A stretch of DNA of 64,000 nt, taken from the NCBI RefSeq assembly GCF_009674885.1, contig NZ_WKKA01000005.1, positions 1-64,000 on the forward strand. Direction: 5' to 3'. Of this stretch, positions 26,849 to 35,680 are shown piece by piece. Within the stretch, counting starts at the first letter, position 1; each line of letters opens with the position of its first letter. This DNA is from Paracoccus sp. S-4012. GTDB taxonomy: Bacteria; Pseudomonadota; Alphaproteobacteria; Rhodobacterales; Rhodobacteraceae. The position numbers and the translations under genes were made by a program. The notes below the pieces were generated by a model. That model did not search any database, was not told where the DNA came from, and saw only the letters and a program-made list of their open reading frames with translations.

Positions 26849-27751
26849 CTAGCTGAACATCCCGAAGAACGGGCTTTGCTTCATGGCGAACTCGTCGGGA
26901 TCGACCTCCTCTTCAGCCGGAACCTCTTCCACCTGATCTTCGCGATCGAGTTCGGCTTCGAGGGCCCGACGCTCCGCCAGCAGCTCCTCGGCCATCCTGC
27001 GGTGTCGGCGGACGCTGTCCTTAGTCCAGGGGCGCTTCCAGTTCGTCAGGATTGCCCGTCGGTTCAACAAGTCAGCAAATGCCCCGTGAGGGAGGGCTGA
27101 GTAGGCCTCGTCCTCCTCGAGCACATCCGCGATCCGCTCGACCAACTCCTGGGACGCCAGGAATCGGGAGCGGGCCGACTCCTTGGTTGCCGAACTCAGG
27201 CCCTTCGGCGAGCCGAGCTTTGCGCCCTGCTTCTTCTTGTCGGCCAACGCGTCTTTCGTGCCTTGGCGGATCGTTTTGGCTGCTTGCTCGCCGGAGGCAA
27301 TGATCGCCCGAAGCTCCTTGGGGGAGACGATCCCGCCATCCCGGAGCGAATAGACCTGCCCTTGAAAGTTCTTCGCGAACTCGTCGTAGTCCCGCAGGTT
27401 GCGGAAGAGCCGCGTGCCGTCGGTCACCACTAGGATGGCTCCCTCCTTCCAGGCGAGATCGATCGCCGCTTTGAGGCCCCGCCGGCGAATGAAGCTGAGG
27501 GGATCGGTGACAGACGCGACGTCTGCCTCGATAGTCAAGAGATCGAGACCGACACGCTTGCACTCGTCCTTGATGCGCGCGGCTTGCTTGTCCAGTCCGT
27601 CGTCGCGCGCGTCCTGCTTCTCTGTGGAGGTTCTGACATACCCGACTGCGCGCCTGTTGGGCTCTCGTGGCAGCCTGGTGGTGATCGTCTTGGGAGCTTG
27701 AGGAGAGTGCATTGGGGGCACTGTGGGTCCTTTGGGGGTGAACAGATGCAT
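26849..27751 (-). CDS. Serine-recombinase-like protein with unusual C-terminus
   Basis: A 300-residue protein. Residues ~34-120 form a resolvase/invertase catalytic domain: AVGYVRTSTEKQ places the nucleophilic Ser at 42 and Arg at 40; LVVTDGTRLFRN supplies the conserved Arg pair (114, 117). Residues ~135-230 (KELRAIIASGEQAAKTIRQG, KKKQGAKLGSPKG) resemble the recombinase helix E/hinge. The last ~60 residues are an acidic coiled-coil-like tail (EELLAERRALEAELDREDQV) in place of the Zn ribbon of large serine integrases. A start at 27709 is also possible. It neighbours the restriction gene and may have mobilised the island, or may be a regulator; function not shown. Confidence 0.75.
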   Translation of the reverse strand: MHLFTPKGPTVPPMHSPQAPKTITTRLPREPNRRAVGYVRTSTEKQDARDDGLDKQAARIKDECKRVGLDLLTIEADVASVTDPLSFIRRRGLKAAIDLAWKEGAILVVTDGTRLFRNLRDYDEFAKNFQGQVYSLRDGGIVSPKELRAIIASGEQAAKTIRQGTKDALADKKKQGAKLGSPKGLSSATKESARSRFLASQELVERIADVLEEDEAYSALPHGAFADLLNRRAILTNWKRPWTKDSVRRHRRMAEELLAERRALEAELDREDQVEEVPAEEEVDPDEFAMKQSPFFGMFS

Positions 27752-27906
27752 ACGGTTTCAAGCCTGCGGGGGCAGGCACACCGTAAATGGTCAGCAACCT
27801 GAACATTTACAACCACGTCGGGAGGTCGGTTTTCCATCCCGGGTCATGGCGGTTCGCGCTGCGATGATCGGAGAGAGTTCGTCGAGATCCGCCTCAAGCG
27901 GCCATC

Positions 27907-29217
27907 TCACCACCCGGTAAAAGCCTCGACCGTTTCCGGCGCTACCCGGCCCGCGAGCACATCGGCGAGGGTCACCTCCAGGATGGCCACGCCCCGCTTG
28001 GCCTCGGCGTCCGTCAGCGTCAGCGGCGGGGTGAGTTCGAGCACGTCCGAGCCAGGTCCGACATAATAGAGGACGAGGCCCAGCTCCCAGGCGCGATAGA
28101 CCGTCAGCGCGGCGATCTGGGCGCCCGACAGCCCCGAGGCGCCGTCTTCACCCACGCCGAAGCCGAGCGCGATGCCTCGCCCCCGGACGGACCGGATCGC
28201 GCCGATGCGTCGTTGCAACTCCTCGAGGCCGCTACGGAGCGTCGCACCGACCGCCTCGGCCCGCGCGCCGAGGCCCTCGGCCTCGATCGTGTCAAGAACT
28301 GCGAGCGCCGCGGCTGCGCAGACCGGGTTGCCGTGGACCGTCTGGATCGCGAAGCAGGATGCGTGGTCGAGGATCGCCGCGGGACCGATCACGGCGGAGA
28401 CCGGCAGCCCGCCGCCGAGGCCCTTGCCCAAGATCACCACATCCGGGCGCAGCCCGTCGTGGCCATGCGCGTGGAAGCGCCCGGTGCGGCCGAGGCCGAC
28501 CTTCACCTCGTCTGCCACGGTCAGCACACCGTGACGGCGGCAGAGCCCCTCGATTTCGGTCAGGAAGCCGGCAGGCGGGACAATCATGCCGCCGTCTGCC
28601 TGGATCGGTTCGTATAGGAGCGCGCCAACCTCGGCACCCACCCTGATAAGGAGGTCGCGCAGCATGCTCAGTGCCTCGGCCGCCGCTCCTGCCCCGCCAT
28701 CGGGATCGGCGGCGGAGGGATAGGGCAACAGCGTCAGCCCCGGCGCGCGGGCGCTCTGCGGGAGGGCCGGGTGGCCCGAGACCGCCATCGAGCCTGCGGT
28801 GCCACCGTGATAGGCGTTGCGGAACGCCACCAGTCGGGGTCTTCCCGTTGCTGCCACGATGGCGCGCACCGCGGCCTCGTTCGCGTCCGAGCCGGAATGG
28901 CCGAGCCAAACCTTTCGCTCGCCCTCGCCGGGGGTGAGCGCCAGCAGACGCTCGGCCAGTTCCACCGCGGGCAGCGTCGCGGCAGAGATGTGACCGGCGC
29001 CGGCCTGCGACGACAAGGCGCGGTCCACAGCCGCGCGGACGGCCGGGTGGCTGTGGCCCAGGCTCGCTGCACCCCACGAGGCCGAGAAGTCCAGCAGCTC
29101 GCGGCCCTGATCGTCTATGAGCCAGCTGCCCCGCCCGCCCGTGATCGCCAGCGGAGAGAAGCGTAGATGCGCGATGCGGGCGATGCTGGCTGCATCTCGC
29201 TGATACAGACCGCTCAC
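27907..29217 (-). CDS. Class III aminotransferase (PLP-dependent)
   Basis: A 436-residue fold-type I enzyme. The cofactor lysine is Lys265 in VVILGKGLGGGLP; Asp236 in VADEVKVGLGRTG binds the pyridine nitrogen; HSGSDANEAAVR (107-118) and RNAYHGGTAGS are phosphate-binding landmarks. The DEVKVG version departs from the common DEVQTG. The frame is open to 29394, but GTG 29217 overlaps the TGA of the hydrolase gene (GTGA) and opens into the family N-terminus. Last gene of the Liv-type operon. Probable role: transamination of an omega- or beta-amino compound released by the hydrolase or imported directly. Specificity cannot be read from sequence. Confidence 0.87.
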   Translation of the reverse strand: MSGLYQRDAASIARIAHLRFSPLAITGGRGSWLIDDQGRELLDFSASWGAASLGHSHPAVRAAVDRALSSQAGAGHISAATLPAVELAERLLALTPGEGERKVWLGHSGSDANEAAVRAIVAATGRPRLVAFRNAYHGGTAGSMAVSGHPALPQSARAPGLTLLPYPSAADPDGGAGAAAEALSMLRDLLIRVGAEVGALLYEPIQADGGMIVPPAGFLTEIEGLCRRHGVLTVADEVKVGLGRTGRFHAHGHDGLRPDVVILGKGLGGGLPVSAVIGPAAILDHASCFAIQTVHGNPVCAAAALAVLDTIEAEGLGARAEAVGATLRSGLEELQRRIGAIRSVRGRGIALGFGVGEDGASGLSGAQIAALTVYRAWELGLVLYYVGPGSDVLELTPPLTLTDAEAKRGVAILEVTLADVLAGRVAPETVEAFTGW

Positions 29218-29891
29218 GCGCCGGCCGCAAAGAACCCGGCAAGGTCGGATGAAGATACCACATGGCAGTAGATCATGTTGATCGTCTCGAGCTCGTTCCG
29301 GTGCAGCTCCATCGTCGCGGCGGCGGTGCAGTCGTCTACCACCAGAACGCCGAAGCTCTCGTCGGCGAGGCTGCGGACGGTCGAGGACACGCACTGGTCG
29401 GTGAAGATGCCGACGCAGATCACGTCGGTGATGCCCATGTTGTGCAGGATCAGCCGCAGGTTGGTGCCGGTCAGGGCGCTGTCGGTGGTCTTCAGCACCG
29501 TGATCTCGTCGCCCACTGCCGCCAGCTCGGCCACGATCCGCCCGTCCGGGCGGTCCTTCGGCAGCAGCAGGTAGTTGAAGCCCGGCTTCTTCTGGCTCAG
29601 CGAGCGGTCGCGGCCGTCATCCTTGAGGCAGGCGATGCGGGCGTAGATCACCTCGACCCCCCGCGCGCGCATGTCGGCGATGACGCGGGCGGTGTTGGGG
29701 ATCACCACCTCGCGCATGCGGTCGTAGAAGGGCTGCCAGCGGGCGGTCTCGGCCTCCGTGTCCTTCGGCTCGAGGTAGGTGTCCTGAATGTCGATAACGA
29801 GCAGCGCAGTCTTTTCCGGCTGCAGGCGGATGTCGTCCGGCTCCTCGGCCTTGGCGTAGTAGAAGGAACGGTAGGCGGTCTTCCAGCTCAT
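29214..29891 (-). CDS. Isochorismatase-family cysteine hydrolase
   Basis: A 225-residue cytosolic enzyme with the complete Asp-Lys-Cys triad: Asp34 in LLVIDIQDTY, Lys134 in TVLKTTDS, and Cys167 in GIFTDQCVSSTVRSL. Family members hydrolyse C-N bonds in amides such as nicotinamide, maleamate, N-carbamoylsarcosine, biuret or ureidoacrylate. The start overlaps the LivM-like stop (ATGA), and its own stop overlaps the aminotransferase start, so the three are translationally coupled. The cognate substrate probably enters through the Liv-type transporter. Confidence 0.88.
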   Translation of the reverse strand: MSWKTAYRSFYYAKAEEPDDIRLQPEKTALLVIDIQDTYLEPKDTEAETARWQPFYDRMREVVIPNTARVIADMRARGVEVIYARIACLKDDGRDRSLSQKKPGFNYLLLPKDRPDGRIVAELAAVGDEITVLKTTDSALTGTNLRLILHNMGITDVICVGIFTDQCVSSTVRSLADESFGVLVVDDCTAAATMELHRNELETINMIYCHVVSSSDLAGFFAAGA

Positions 29892-30940
29892 CGTCTCGTC
29901 TCCAGCAATTCGGGGTCGGGCCGCGGCTTGCGGCGGAACAGCGCCCCGATCTCGCGGTTCGCCATGATGCCGCCGGGGCGAAGGATCATCACCCCGATCA
30001 TCGCCAAGGCCAGCACGATTTCGGTCAGGCCGACGACCGGGTTCGCCGTGATCTTGGCCGTGTTCAGCGCCCCTTCCAAGGCCCTCAAGCCCTCGTAGGC
30101 CAGCGCCACGACGAAGGTGCCAATGACGGCGCCGCTGACGGTGTTCGCGCCGCCGATGACCAGCATCGAGATCACGAGGAAGGTTTCCTTCAGGTAGAAC
30201 GCCTTGGGGGAGAAGGAGGTAATGAAATGCCCCCAGAGGGCGCCGCCAAGGCCGGCGATGAAGGCGGCGAGGATGAAGGCCCGCCAGCGCAGGACGGGGA
30301 TGTTCGCGCCGAGCGCCGCCGCTGCTAGCTCGTCGTCGCGGCTGGCGCGGAGCAGGCGGCCGGTGCGGCTCTCCTTGAATAGAAGCGCCACGCCCATCGC
30401 CGCCCAGGCCACCGCCGCCGCGGACTTCAGCCCGGTCGCCTGCGGCAGGCCGAAGAGGGTGCGAGGACCGTTCGTCACCGCGCTCCAGTTCGTGAGGATC
30501 GTGTAGAGGACGATCAGCAGCGCGAAGGAGGTGATGACCGCCGCCGCGTCCGAGAGGCGCATCAGCGGGAATGACACTACCGCCGCCACGACCGCCGCGA
30601 CCAGCCCGCCGACGAGAACCGCGACCGCCACCGGCAGCTCCACCCCGGCCAAGACGGGGTAGAGGTCGGGCAGCGCCATGCCCCGCGCCTGCAGCGGGAT
30701 CGTCAGCACCGCGGAGGCGTAGGCCCCGACCCCCATGAAGCCGATATGCGCGAAGGACAGGATGCCCGAGTTGCCCATGAACACCTGCAATCCCAGCACG
30801 AGGATCAGCGACAGGCAGAGCGAGGTGGCGATGCGGTCGTAGAGGCGCACGCCGCTGAGCGTGCTGCCGATGACCAGGGCCAGGATCAGCCCGCTGAGGA
30901 TCACGAAAGTGAGCAGATGACGGGGCATCAGGTGGCGCAT
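29888..30940 (-). CDS. livM: Branched-chain-amino-acid-type ABC permease LivM
   Basis: A 350-residue LivM permease with ~9-10 hydrophobic segments; GLQVFMGNSGILSFAHIGFM and the cytoplasmic loop SRDDELAAAALGANIPVLRW are family signatures. The frame is open to 30991, but ATG 30940 overlaps the LivH stop (TGATG) and gives a normal N-terminus. It forms the membrane channel with LivH. Substrate is uncertain: Liv-type systems also carry urea, amides and aromatic acids. Confidence 0.9.
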   Translation of the reverse strand: MRHLMPRHLLTFVILSGLILALVIGSTLSGVRLYDRIATSLCLSLILVLGLQVFMGNSGILSFAHIGFMGVGAYASAVLTIPLQARGMALPDLYPVLAGVELPVAVAVLVGGLVAAVVAAVVSFPLMRLSDAAAVITSFALLIVLYTILTNWSAVTNGPRTLFGLPQATGLKSAAAVAWAAMGVALLFKESRTGRLLRASRDDELAAAALGANIPVLRWRAFILAAFIAGLGGALWGHFITSFSPKAFYLKETFLVISMLVIGGANTVSGAVIGTFVVALAYEGLRALEGALNTAKITANPVVGLTEIVLALAMIGVMILRPGGIMANREIGALFRRKPRPDPELLETRR

Positions 30941-31830
30941 CAAGTCCTCTGTCCAGTCGCGGGACCCTTGATGAGCCCTTCCGGCCGCCACAGCAGGATG
31001 AGGATCACGAGGGTGAAGGTGAAGGCGTCGCGGAACTTCAGCAGATCCTGGCTGAGGGTATAGTTCAGCGTCGTGTCGATCAGCGCGAACAGGAACCCGC
31101 CCAGCACCGCTCCGCTCATCGAGCGCATGCCGCCGATCACGGTGGCGATGAAGGCGATCAGCAGTGGCTCAAGGCCGATGCCCGGCGTCACGGTGCCGAT
31201 GCGGCCGATCCACAGAAGGCCCACGACCCCGGCGAGGAAGCCCGAGATGGCGAAGGCCGAGGTGATGATGAGGTTCGCGGGGACGCCCAGCATCCGCGCC
31301 ATGATGAAATGCGTCGCCGCAGCGCGCATCGCGATGCCCAGAACCGTCTTCCGCATCAGCAGCGCAAAGAGGCCCAGCAGCAGCACCGAGGCGGCGAGCG
31401 TGATCAGGTTGCGGACCGGCGTCACGACGCCCGCGATGGTCACGGTCTCCGAGAAGATCTCGGGCAACGCCACCGGCCGCGGCCGGGGCGAGATGAAGAG
31501 CAGCGCGAGGTTTTGCAGCAGCGTCGAGAAGGCGAAGGAGGTGATCAAGACCGCGGTGACGGACTTCGCGCGCACCGGGCGGAAGGCGACGTAATCGGTC
31601 AGCACCCCGGCCAGCATGGACATCGCCACCGCGACCGCCGCCATCACCAGCCAGGGCAGCGCCGATCCGCCCAGCAGGAACATGGTGTAGCCGGCGACCA
31701 TGATCAGCTCGCCATAAGCGAAGTTCACCAGCTTCAGGATGCCGTAGACGATTACCAGTCCCAGCGCCATCAGCGCATAGGCGCCGCCGAGGCTGAGGAC
31801 GTCGATCACGAACTGCAGGCCGAAACCCAT
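30940..31830 (-). CDS. livH: Branched-chain-amino-acid-type ABC permease LivH
   Basis: A 296-residue LivH permease; the N-terminus holds GGAYALMALGLVIVYGILKL followed by NFAYGELIMVAGY, and the loop MRAAATHFIMARMLGVPANL is the family's ATPase contact. It is spaced 3 bases from the upstream LivF gene and overlaps livM. Confidence 0.9.
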   Translation of the reverse strand: MGFGLQFVIDVLSLGGAYALMALGLVIVYGILKLVNFAYGELIMVAGYTMFLLGGSALPWLVMAAVAVAMSMLAGVLTDYVAFRPVRAKSVTAVLITSFAFSTLLQNLALLFISPRPRPVALPEIFSETVTIAGVVTPVRNLITLAASVLLLGLFALLMRKTVLGIAMRAAATHFIMARMLGVPANLIITSAFAISGFLAGVVGLLWIGRIGTVTPGIGLEPLLIAFIATVIGGMRSMSGAVLGGFLFALIDTTLNYTLSQDLLKFRDAFTFTLVILILLWRPEGLIKGPATGQRT

Positions 31831-31833
31831 CCG

Positions 31834-32553
31834 CTACCCTCCCAGATACAGCGCGCCGAGGTCGGTGGCCGAGCGGATCTCCGCGGCATCCCCCTCGGTC
31901 GCGATCTGGCCGAGGCGCATGACATAGGCGCGGTCGGCGACGGCGAGCGCCTTGGCCGCGTTCTGCTCCACCAGCAGTATCGTCAGGCCGGACTGCTTCA
32001 GCTCGGCGACCATGGCGAAGATCTGGTCCACGATGACCGGCGCGAGGCCGAGCGACGGCTCGTCCAGCAGCAGGACGCGCGGGCGCGACATCAGCGCGCG
32101 GGCGATCACCAGCATCTGCTGCTCGCCGCCCGAGAGGGTGCCGGCAGGCTGATGCGCGCGCTCCGACAGGCGTGGGAAGAGGGCGAACATGCGCGCCTCG
32201 TCCTCGGCCACGCCCGCGCGGTCGCTGCGGCGGATGAAACTGCCCAGCGTCAGGTTCTCGCGCACGGTCAGGTCGGGGAACACGTCACGGGTCTCGGGCA
32301 CGGTGGCGAGGCCGATGCGGACGATGCGCTCGGGCCGCGCGCCGGCGATGTCGCGGCCATTGAGGCGGATACGGCCGGATGCGGGGCGCAGCGCGCCCGC
32401 GATCGCCATGAGGGTCGAGCTTTTGCCCGCCCCGTTCGCGCCGAGTATAACCACCAGCTCGCCGGGCGCGGCGTGCAGGCTGACGCCGCGGACGGCGCGG
32501 ATGGCGCCGTGGCGGACCTCGAGATCCTCGACCGCCAGCATCGGCTCAGCCAT
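31834..32553 (-). CDS. livF: ABC transporter ATPase LivF
   Basis: A 239-residue ATPase: Walker A GANGAGKS, TVPETRDVFPDLTVRENL (the LivF signature around the Q-loop), LSGGEQQM, and Walker B LLLDEPSLGLAP. It overlaps the LivG gene by 8 bases and pairs with LivG as a heterodimer to power the LivHM channel. Confidence 0.92.
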   Translation of the reverse strand: MAEPMLAVEDLEVRHGAIRAVRGVSLHAAPGELVVILGANGAGKSSTLMAIAGALRPASGRIRLNGRDIAGARPERIVRIGLATVPETRDVFPDLTVRENLTLGSFIRRSDRAGVAEDEARMFALFPRLSERAHQPAGTLSGGEQQMLVIARALMSRPRVLLLDEPSLGLAPVIVDQIFAMVAELKQSGLTILLVEQNAAKALAVADRAYVMRLGQIATEGDAAEIRSATDLGALYLGG

Positions 32554-33274
32554 GCTGTGCCTCCGATCCCAGATAGGCCTCGATCACCTGCGGGTTGCGT
32601 CGCACCTCGGCGGGCGGGCCCTCGGCGATGGTCCGCCCGGTCGCAAGCACCTGCAGCCGGTCGCAGAGGCGCAGGATCAGGGCCATGTCGTGGTCGATGA
32701 TGAGCAGCCCCAGCCCGCGCGCCTTCGGCAGCGTCGAGAGGATGTGCAGCAAGGCCTCGGATTCCGCTTCGTTCATGCCCGCGGCAGGTTCGTCCAGCAG
32801 CAGGAAGGATGGCCCGGCGGCGAGCGCCCGCGCGATCTCGACCCGGCGCTTGTCGCCATAGCTCAACTCGCCCGCGAGCGCCTCAGCGCGGGGGGCGAGG
32901 CCGAACTCCGCGATCAGCGGCGCGGCGGCCTCGCGCGCGGCGGCGAGGCTGGCCCCGGTCGCCAGCGCCGCCGCCTCGACGTTTTCGCGCACGGTCATGG
33001 AGTTGAAGAGCCGCACGATCTGGAAGGAGCGGCTGATGCCGCGCCGTGCGATCTCGCGCGGGGGCAGCCGCGAGATGCGGTCGCCGCCCATGCGGACCTC
33101 GCCGCCCGCCAGCGGCACCTGCCCGGTGATGGCGTTCACCAGCGTCGTCTTGCCGGACCCGTTCGGCCCGATCAGCCCCACGATCTCGCCCGTTGCAAGC
33201 GTCAGCGAGACGCCGTCGAGCGCCCTGAGGCCGGAGAACTCGACAACCAGATTCGTCGCCTCAAGGCTCGTCAT
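32546..33274 (-). CDS. livG: ABC transporter ATPase LivG
   Basis: A 242-residue ATPase: Walker A GPNGSGKTTLVNAITG, ISRSFQIVRLFNSMTVREN (LivG signature), LSYGDKRRVEIARAL (the variant LSYG signature of LivG) and LLLDEPAAGMN. ATG 33274 matches the family start; the frame is open to 33328 but those residues are not conserved. The gap to the SBP gene is 53 bases. Confidence 0.92.
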   Translation of the reverse strand: MTSLEATNLVVEFSGLRALDGVSLTLATGEIVGLIGPNGSGKTTLVNAITGQVPLAGGEVRMGGDRISRLPPREIARRGISRSFQIVRLFNSMTVRENVEAAALATGASLAAAREAAAPLIAEFGLAPRAEALAGELSYGDKRRVEIARALAAGPSFLLLDEPAAGMNEAESEALLHILSTLPKARGLGLLIIDHDMALILRLCDRLQVLATGRTIAEGPPAEVRRNPQVIEAYLGSEAQHG

Positions 33275-33327
33275 GTCGTTCCTCGATGGCGCGGCGGCCC
33301 GGTCCGAGCCGCCGCGCGCATTCCGCA

Positions 33328-34506
33328 TCAGGGGGCCGGGACGTTTTCCGGCGTCCGCCAGCCGACGAAGGACGGCTGCCCGCCCTCGAGCTTGATCAGC
33401 GCCGCGGCCTTCATCGGCATGTGCCCGCCCGCGGCATCGGCATAGTCGAGCTTGCCGGTCAGCAGGTCGAACTCGCCCTCCTCCAGAGCCGTCGCCACCG
33501 CCGCGCCGTCGGTCGAGCCCGCGGCCTCGATCGCCTGCGCCATCATCATCACCGTGTCCCAGCCGGTCGAGACGAACGAGGTGTCGGGCGGGGCGCCGTG
33601 CATCTGCGTGTAGAGGTCGATGAACTCCGGCATCTTGGGATGCGCCTCCGGGCCCATCCAGGTGTGGGTGACGAAGTAGATGTCATTGCCGAACCGCTCG
33701 CCCAGCGCCTCGTGCATGGCCGGGTCGTCATAGGCGTCGCCGCCGAGGACCGGCGCGTCGTAGCCGACCTCGCGCAGCGCCCGGATGATCGAGCCGATGT
33801 CCTGGCCGTAGGAGGACAGGAAGATCACGTCGGGCTTCGTGCCCAGCGCCTGCAACCGCGCCAGCTGGGCTGTGAAGTTGTTGTCGCCGTTGGTGTAGGT
33901 GTCCTCCAGCAGGATCTCGCCGCCGCCCGCGGTGAAGGCCTCGTTGAAATACTTCGATAGCGACTTGGTGTAGGCGATGAACTGGTCGGTGACGACATAG
34001 GCCGTCTTCCAGTCGTTCTCCTTCAGCGCAAACTCGGCCGCGGTCGCACCCATGGTGGTGTTCCACATGGACAGCGTGAACTGCTTGTCGCCAAGCGACC
34101 ACGAGGAATAGAGCGGGTCCGATGCACAGGTCGATATGCCGACCAGGCCCGCGCTTTGCGCCTCGCGGCTGGCGGGGCCGCCGAAATCGAAGTCGCAGGG
34201 CGCCATGATGATGTCGGCGCCGCCGTCGATCAGCTCGACCGCGGCGTTTCCGACCGTCACCGGGTCGGACTTGCCGTCGATGTTGCGAAGCTCGACCTGC
34301 CGGCCCAGCACGCCGCCGTTGTCGTTGAGATACTTGACCGCCACCTCGGCCCCGCGCAGCGCCGGCGTGTCGAGCGGCGCCTGCACGCCGGTCAGCGACA
34401 TGGCCCCGCCGATGATGATCGGCTCCTTGTCCTGCGCCGCCGCCGGCCCCGCCGCGAGGACGAGCGTGGCCACGCCCCCGAGTAACATTTTGCGCGTGTT
34501 CCGCAT
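33328..34506 (-). CDS. Liv-type (family 6) substrate-binding protein
   Basis: A 392-residue periplasmic binding protein of the LivK/UrtA/AmiC class. ATG 34506, preceded by a purine-rich GGGAGAGACGGAAGG, opens into a signal peptide (RKMLLGGVATLVLAAGPAAA). The mature domain shows IIIGGAMSLTGVQAPLD, ALRGAEVAVKYLNDNGGVLG and DPVTVGNAAVELIDGGADII. Cys residues near CDFDF and STCASD are close to the ligand cleft in this family. It is the first gene of the seven-gene operon that ends in the aminotransferase. Ligand unknown. Confidence 0.9.
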   Translation of the reverse strand: MRNTRKMLLGGVATLVLAAGPAAAQDKEPIIIGGAMSLTGVQAPLDTPALRGAEVAVKYLNDNGGVLGRQVELRNIDGKSDPVTVGNAAVELIDGGADIIMAPCDFDFGGPASREAQSAGLVGISTCASDPLYSSWSLGDKQFTLSMWNTTMGATAAEFALKENDWKTAYVVTDQFIAYTKSLSKYFNEAFTAGGGEILLEDTYTNGDNNFTAQLARLQALGTKPDVIFLSSYGQDIGSIIRALREVGYDAPVLGGDAYDDPAMHEALGERFGNDIYFVTHTWMGPEAHPKMPEFIDLYTQMHGAPPDTSFVSTGWDTVMMMAQAIEAAGSTDGAAVATALEEGEFDLLTGKLDYADAAGGHMPMKAAALIKLEGGQPSFVGWRTPENVPAP

Positions 34507-34963
34507 CCTTCCGTCTCTCCCTGTGTGTGGGCCCAGACCCGTGTTGTCATGCTGCTGCATTTGGCTCGCGCCTCTTTCGGGCCCTTCAGCCAGTCGCAGC
34601 TCCATCGAGGTGCCGACGCTCCCTTGCATGTCCGGGATCACGGTCTAACGCAAGCATATATCGGTATTTGTTTCCGCCTATCTGCCCTTCAATCAGCGGC
34701 GGACTCGTAGTTGATAAGGCGAGATCCTCGCAGACCAGGCCGGCCGCCGGCAGGAATTCGGGTATCTGCTGCTGTAACCGGAGAATCACGAGTTCCCACC
34801 TGCGGCCGGCCCAACGCCTTATCTCGTCCTTTGGCGCATTGCGCGATGCATCACTGATGAATATCGACCTGATAATTGAGATTCTGCTAAAAACTCCCCA
34901 CCCGACAAGGTGCTCTGATGCGCTTACAGTGAGAACATCGATAGCAAGCAACAGGAGCATGTC
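34507..34963. promoter_or_regulatory. Divergent spacer between Liv-type operon and XRE gene
   Basis: About 457 bases without a credible gene. It should hold the Liv operon promoter (reading left) and the XRE gene promoter (reading right). AT-rich patches around 34655-34675 (CATATATCGGTATTTG) and 34855-34895 are the likeliest promoter positions. The left end of the tRNA-integrated element may lie here too, but no copy of the tRNA 3' end was found by eye. Confidence 0.4.
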
Positions 34964-35368
34964 ATGACCAAACCATTTCACAACACACCAGCTGCCAACC
35001 TGCTTCGCGAGCGCATCCGCGATCTCCAAGGAAGAAAGACACAATCGGAAATAGCGCGCGAAGCCGGATTCAACAACGCCAACTTCGTCTCGCTCCTGAA
35101 GAACGGTAGCTCCAAGATCCCGCTGGATCGGGTTCCTGATCTCGCCCGAGCTATCGAAGTCGATCCTGCGTTGTTGATGAGACTTTCTCTGGATCAGTCG
35201 ATCGGTCCGGCGGGTGCTGCAGCCGTGATCTCGATCTTTGGGACGCCCATTTCAAAAAATGAACTGGCGTGGCTGTCCGAGATCCGTGACGCGTCTGACA
35301 ATTCTGACCCGTCGCTGACGACCAAGGCTCGGGCGGTGATCAGGGCGTTCTTCAAGAAGATGTCGTGA
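34964..35368 (+). CDS. XRE-family helix-turn-helix protein
   Basis: A 134-residue protein. Residues ~12-62 form a Cro/CI-type helix-turn-helix: NLLRERIRDL, TQSEIAREAGFNNANFVSLL and KIPLDRVPDLARAIEVDP. The remaining ~70 residues show no known domain. ACAGGAG lies ~7 bases before the ATG. It is the first gene of the tRNA-Thr-associated element and may be the element's repressor or regulate the DUF3987 gene downstream. Base composition is lower in GC than the core genes. Confidence 0.82.
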   Translation: MTKPFHNTPAANLLRERIRDLQGRKTQSEIAREAGFNNANFVSLLKNGSSKIPLDRVPDLARAIEVDPALLMRLSLDQSIGPAGAAAVISIFGTPISKNELAWLSEIRDASDNSDPSLTTKARAVIRAFFKKMS

Positions 35369-35680
35369 GCGTTGCCGGACGAGCGCGCGGGCCACCATCG
35401 GTCAACCTCGTCGGTCGAGGCATGGAGCTCGGCCGCCGGTCGGTGGTTCCCAGCAATCCGAATCGCTACCACCATCATCCTGAAACCTCCCGAACCCAAG
35501 GTCCCGGTGGAGGCCTTCGACGAAGGCCGCAGCGATGCTAGCCTCCACCAGGTGCAGCCCGATTTCGGACTTCTCGTTCAGTTGTGTGGCCTCAAGCGGT
35601 TGAGCATCAATGGTTTAGGTGGGTGCAAAATCCTTGACTTAGCCGCGCGACAGCTCTGAAGATGGTGGAGTATATGGTTG
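35369..35680. other. Gap between XRE and DUF3987 genes
   Basis: About 312 bases. An open frame (35372-35659) encodes a protein without recognisable family or helical pattern and has no clear ribosome binding site; I consider it non-coding. GTGGAG at 35665-35670 serves the next gene. It may contain the promoter or operator for the DUF3987 gene. Confidence 0.4.

Noticed and set aside
34700..34760. Possible second copy of the tRNA-Thr end (CGAGATCCTCGCAGACCA)
   Set aside because: It shares only short, interrupted blocks with the tRNA 3' end (TCCTCACTCGCAGCACCA). Not enough for an attachment site.
35372..35659. 95-codon frame between XRE and DUF3987 genes
   Set aside because: No recognisable family, no clear ribosome binding site and no sensible secondary-structure pattern; kept as a gap.
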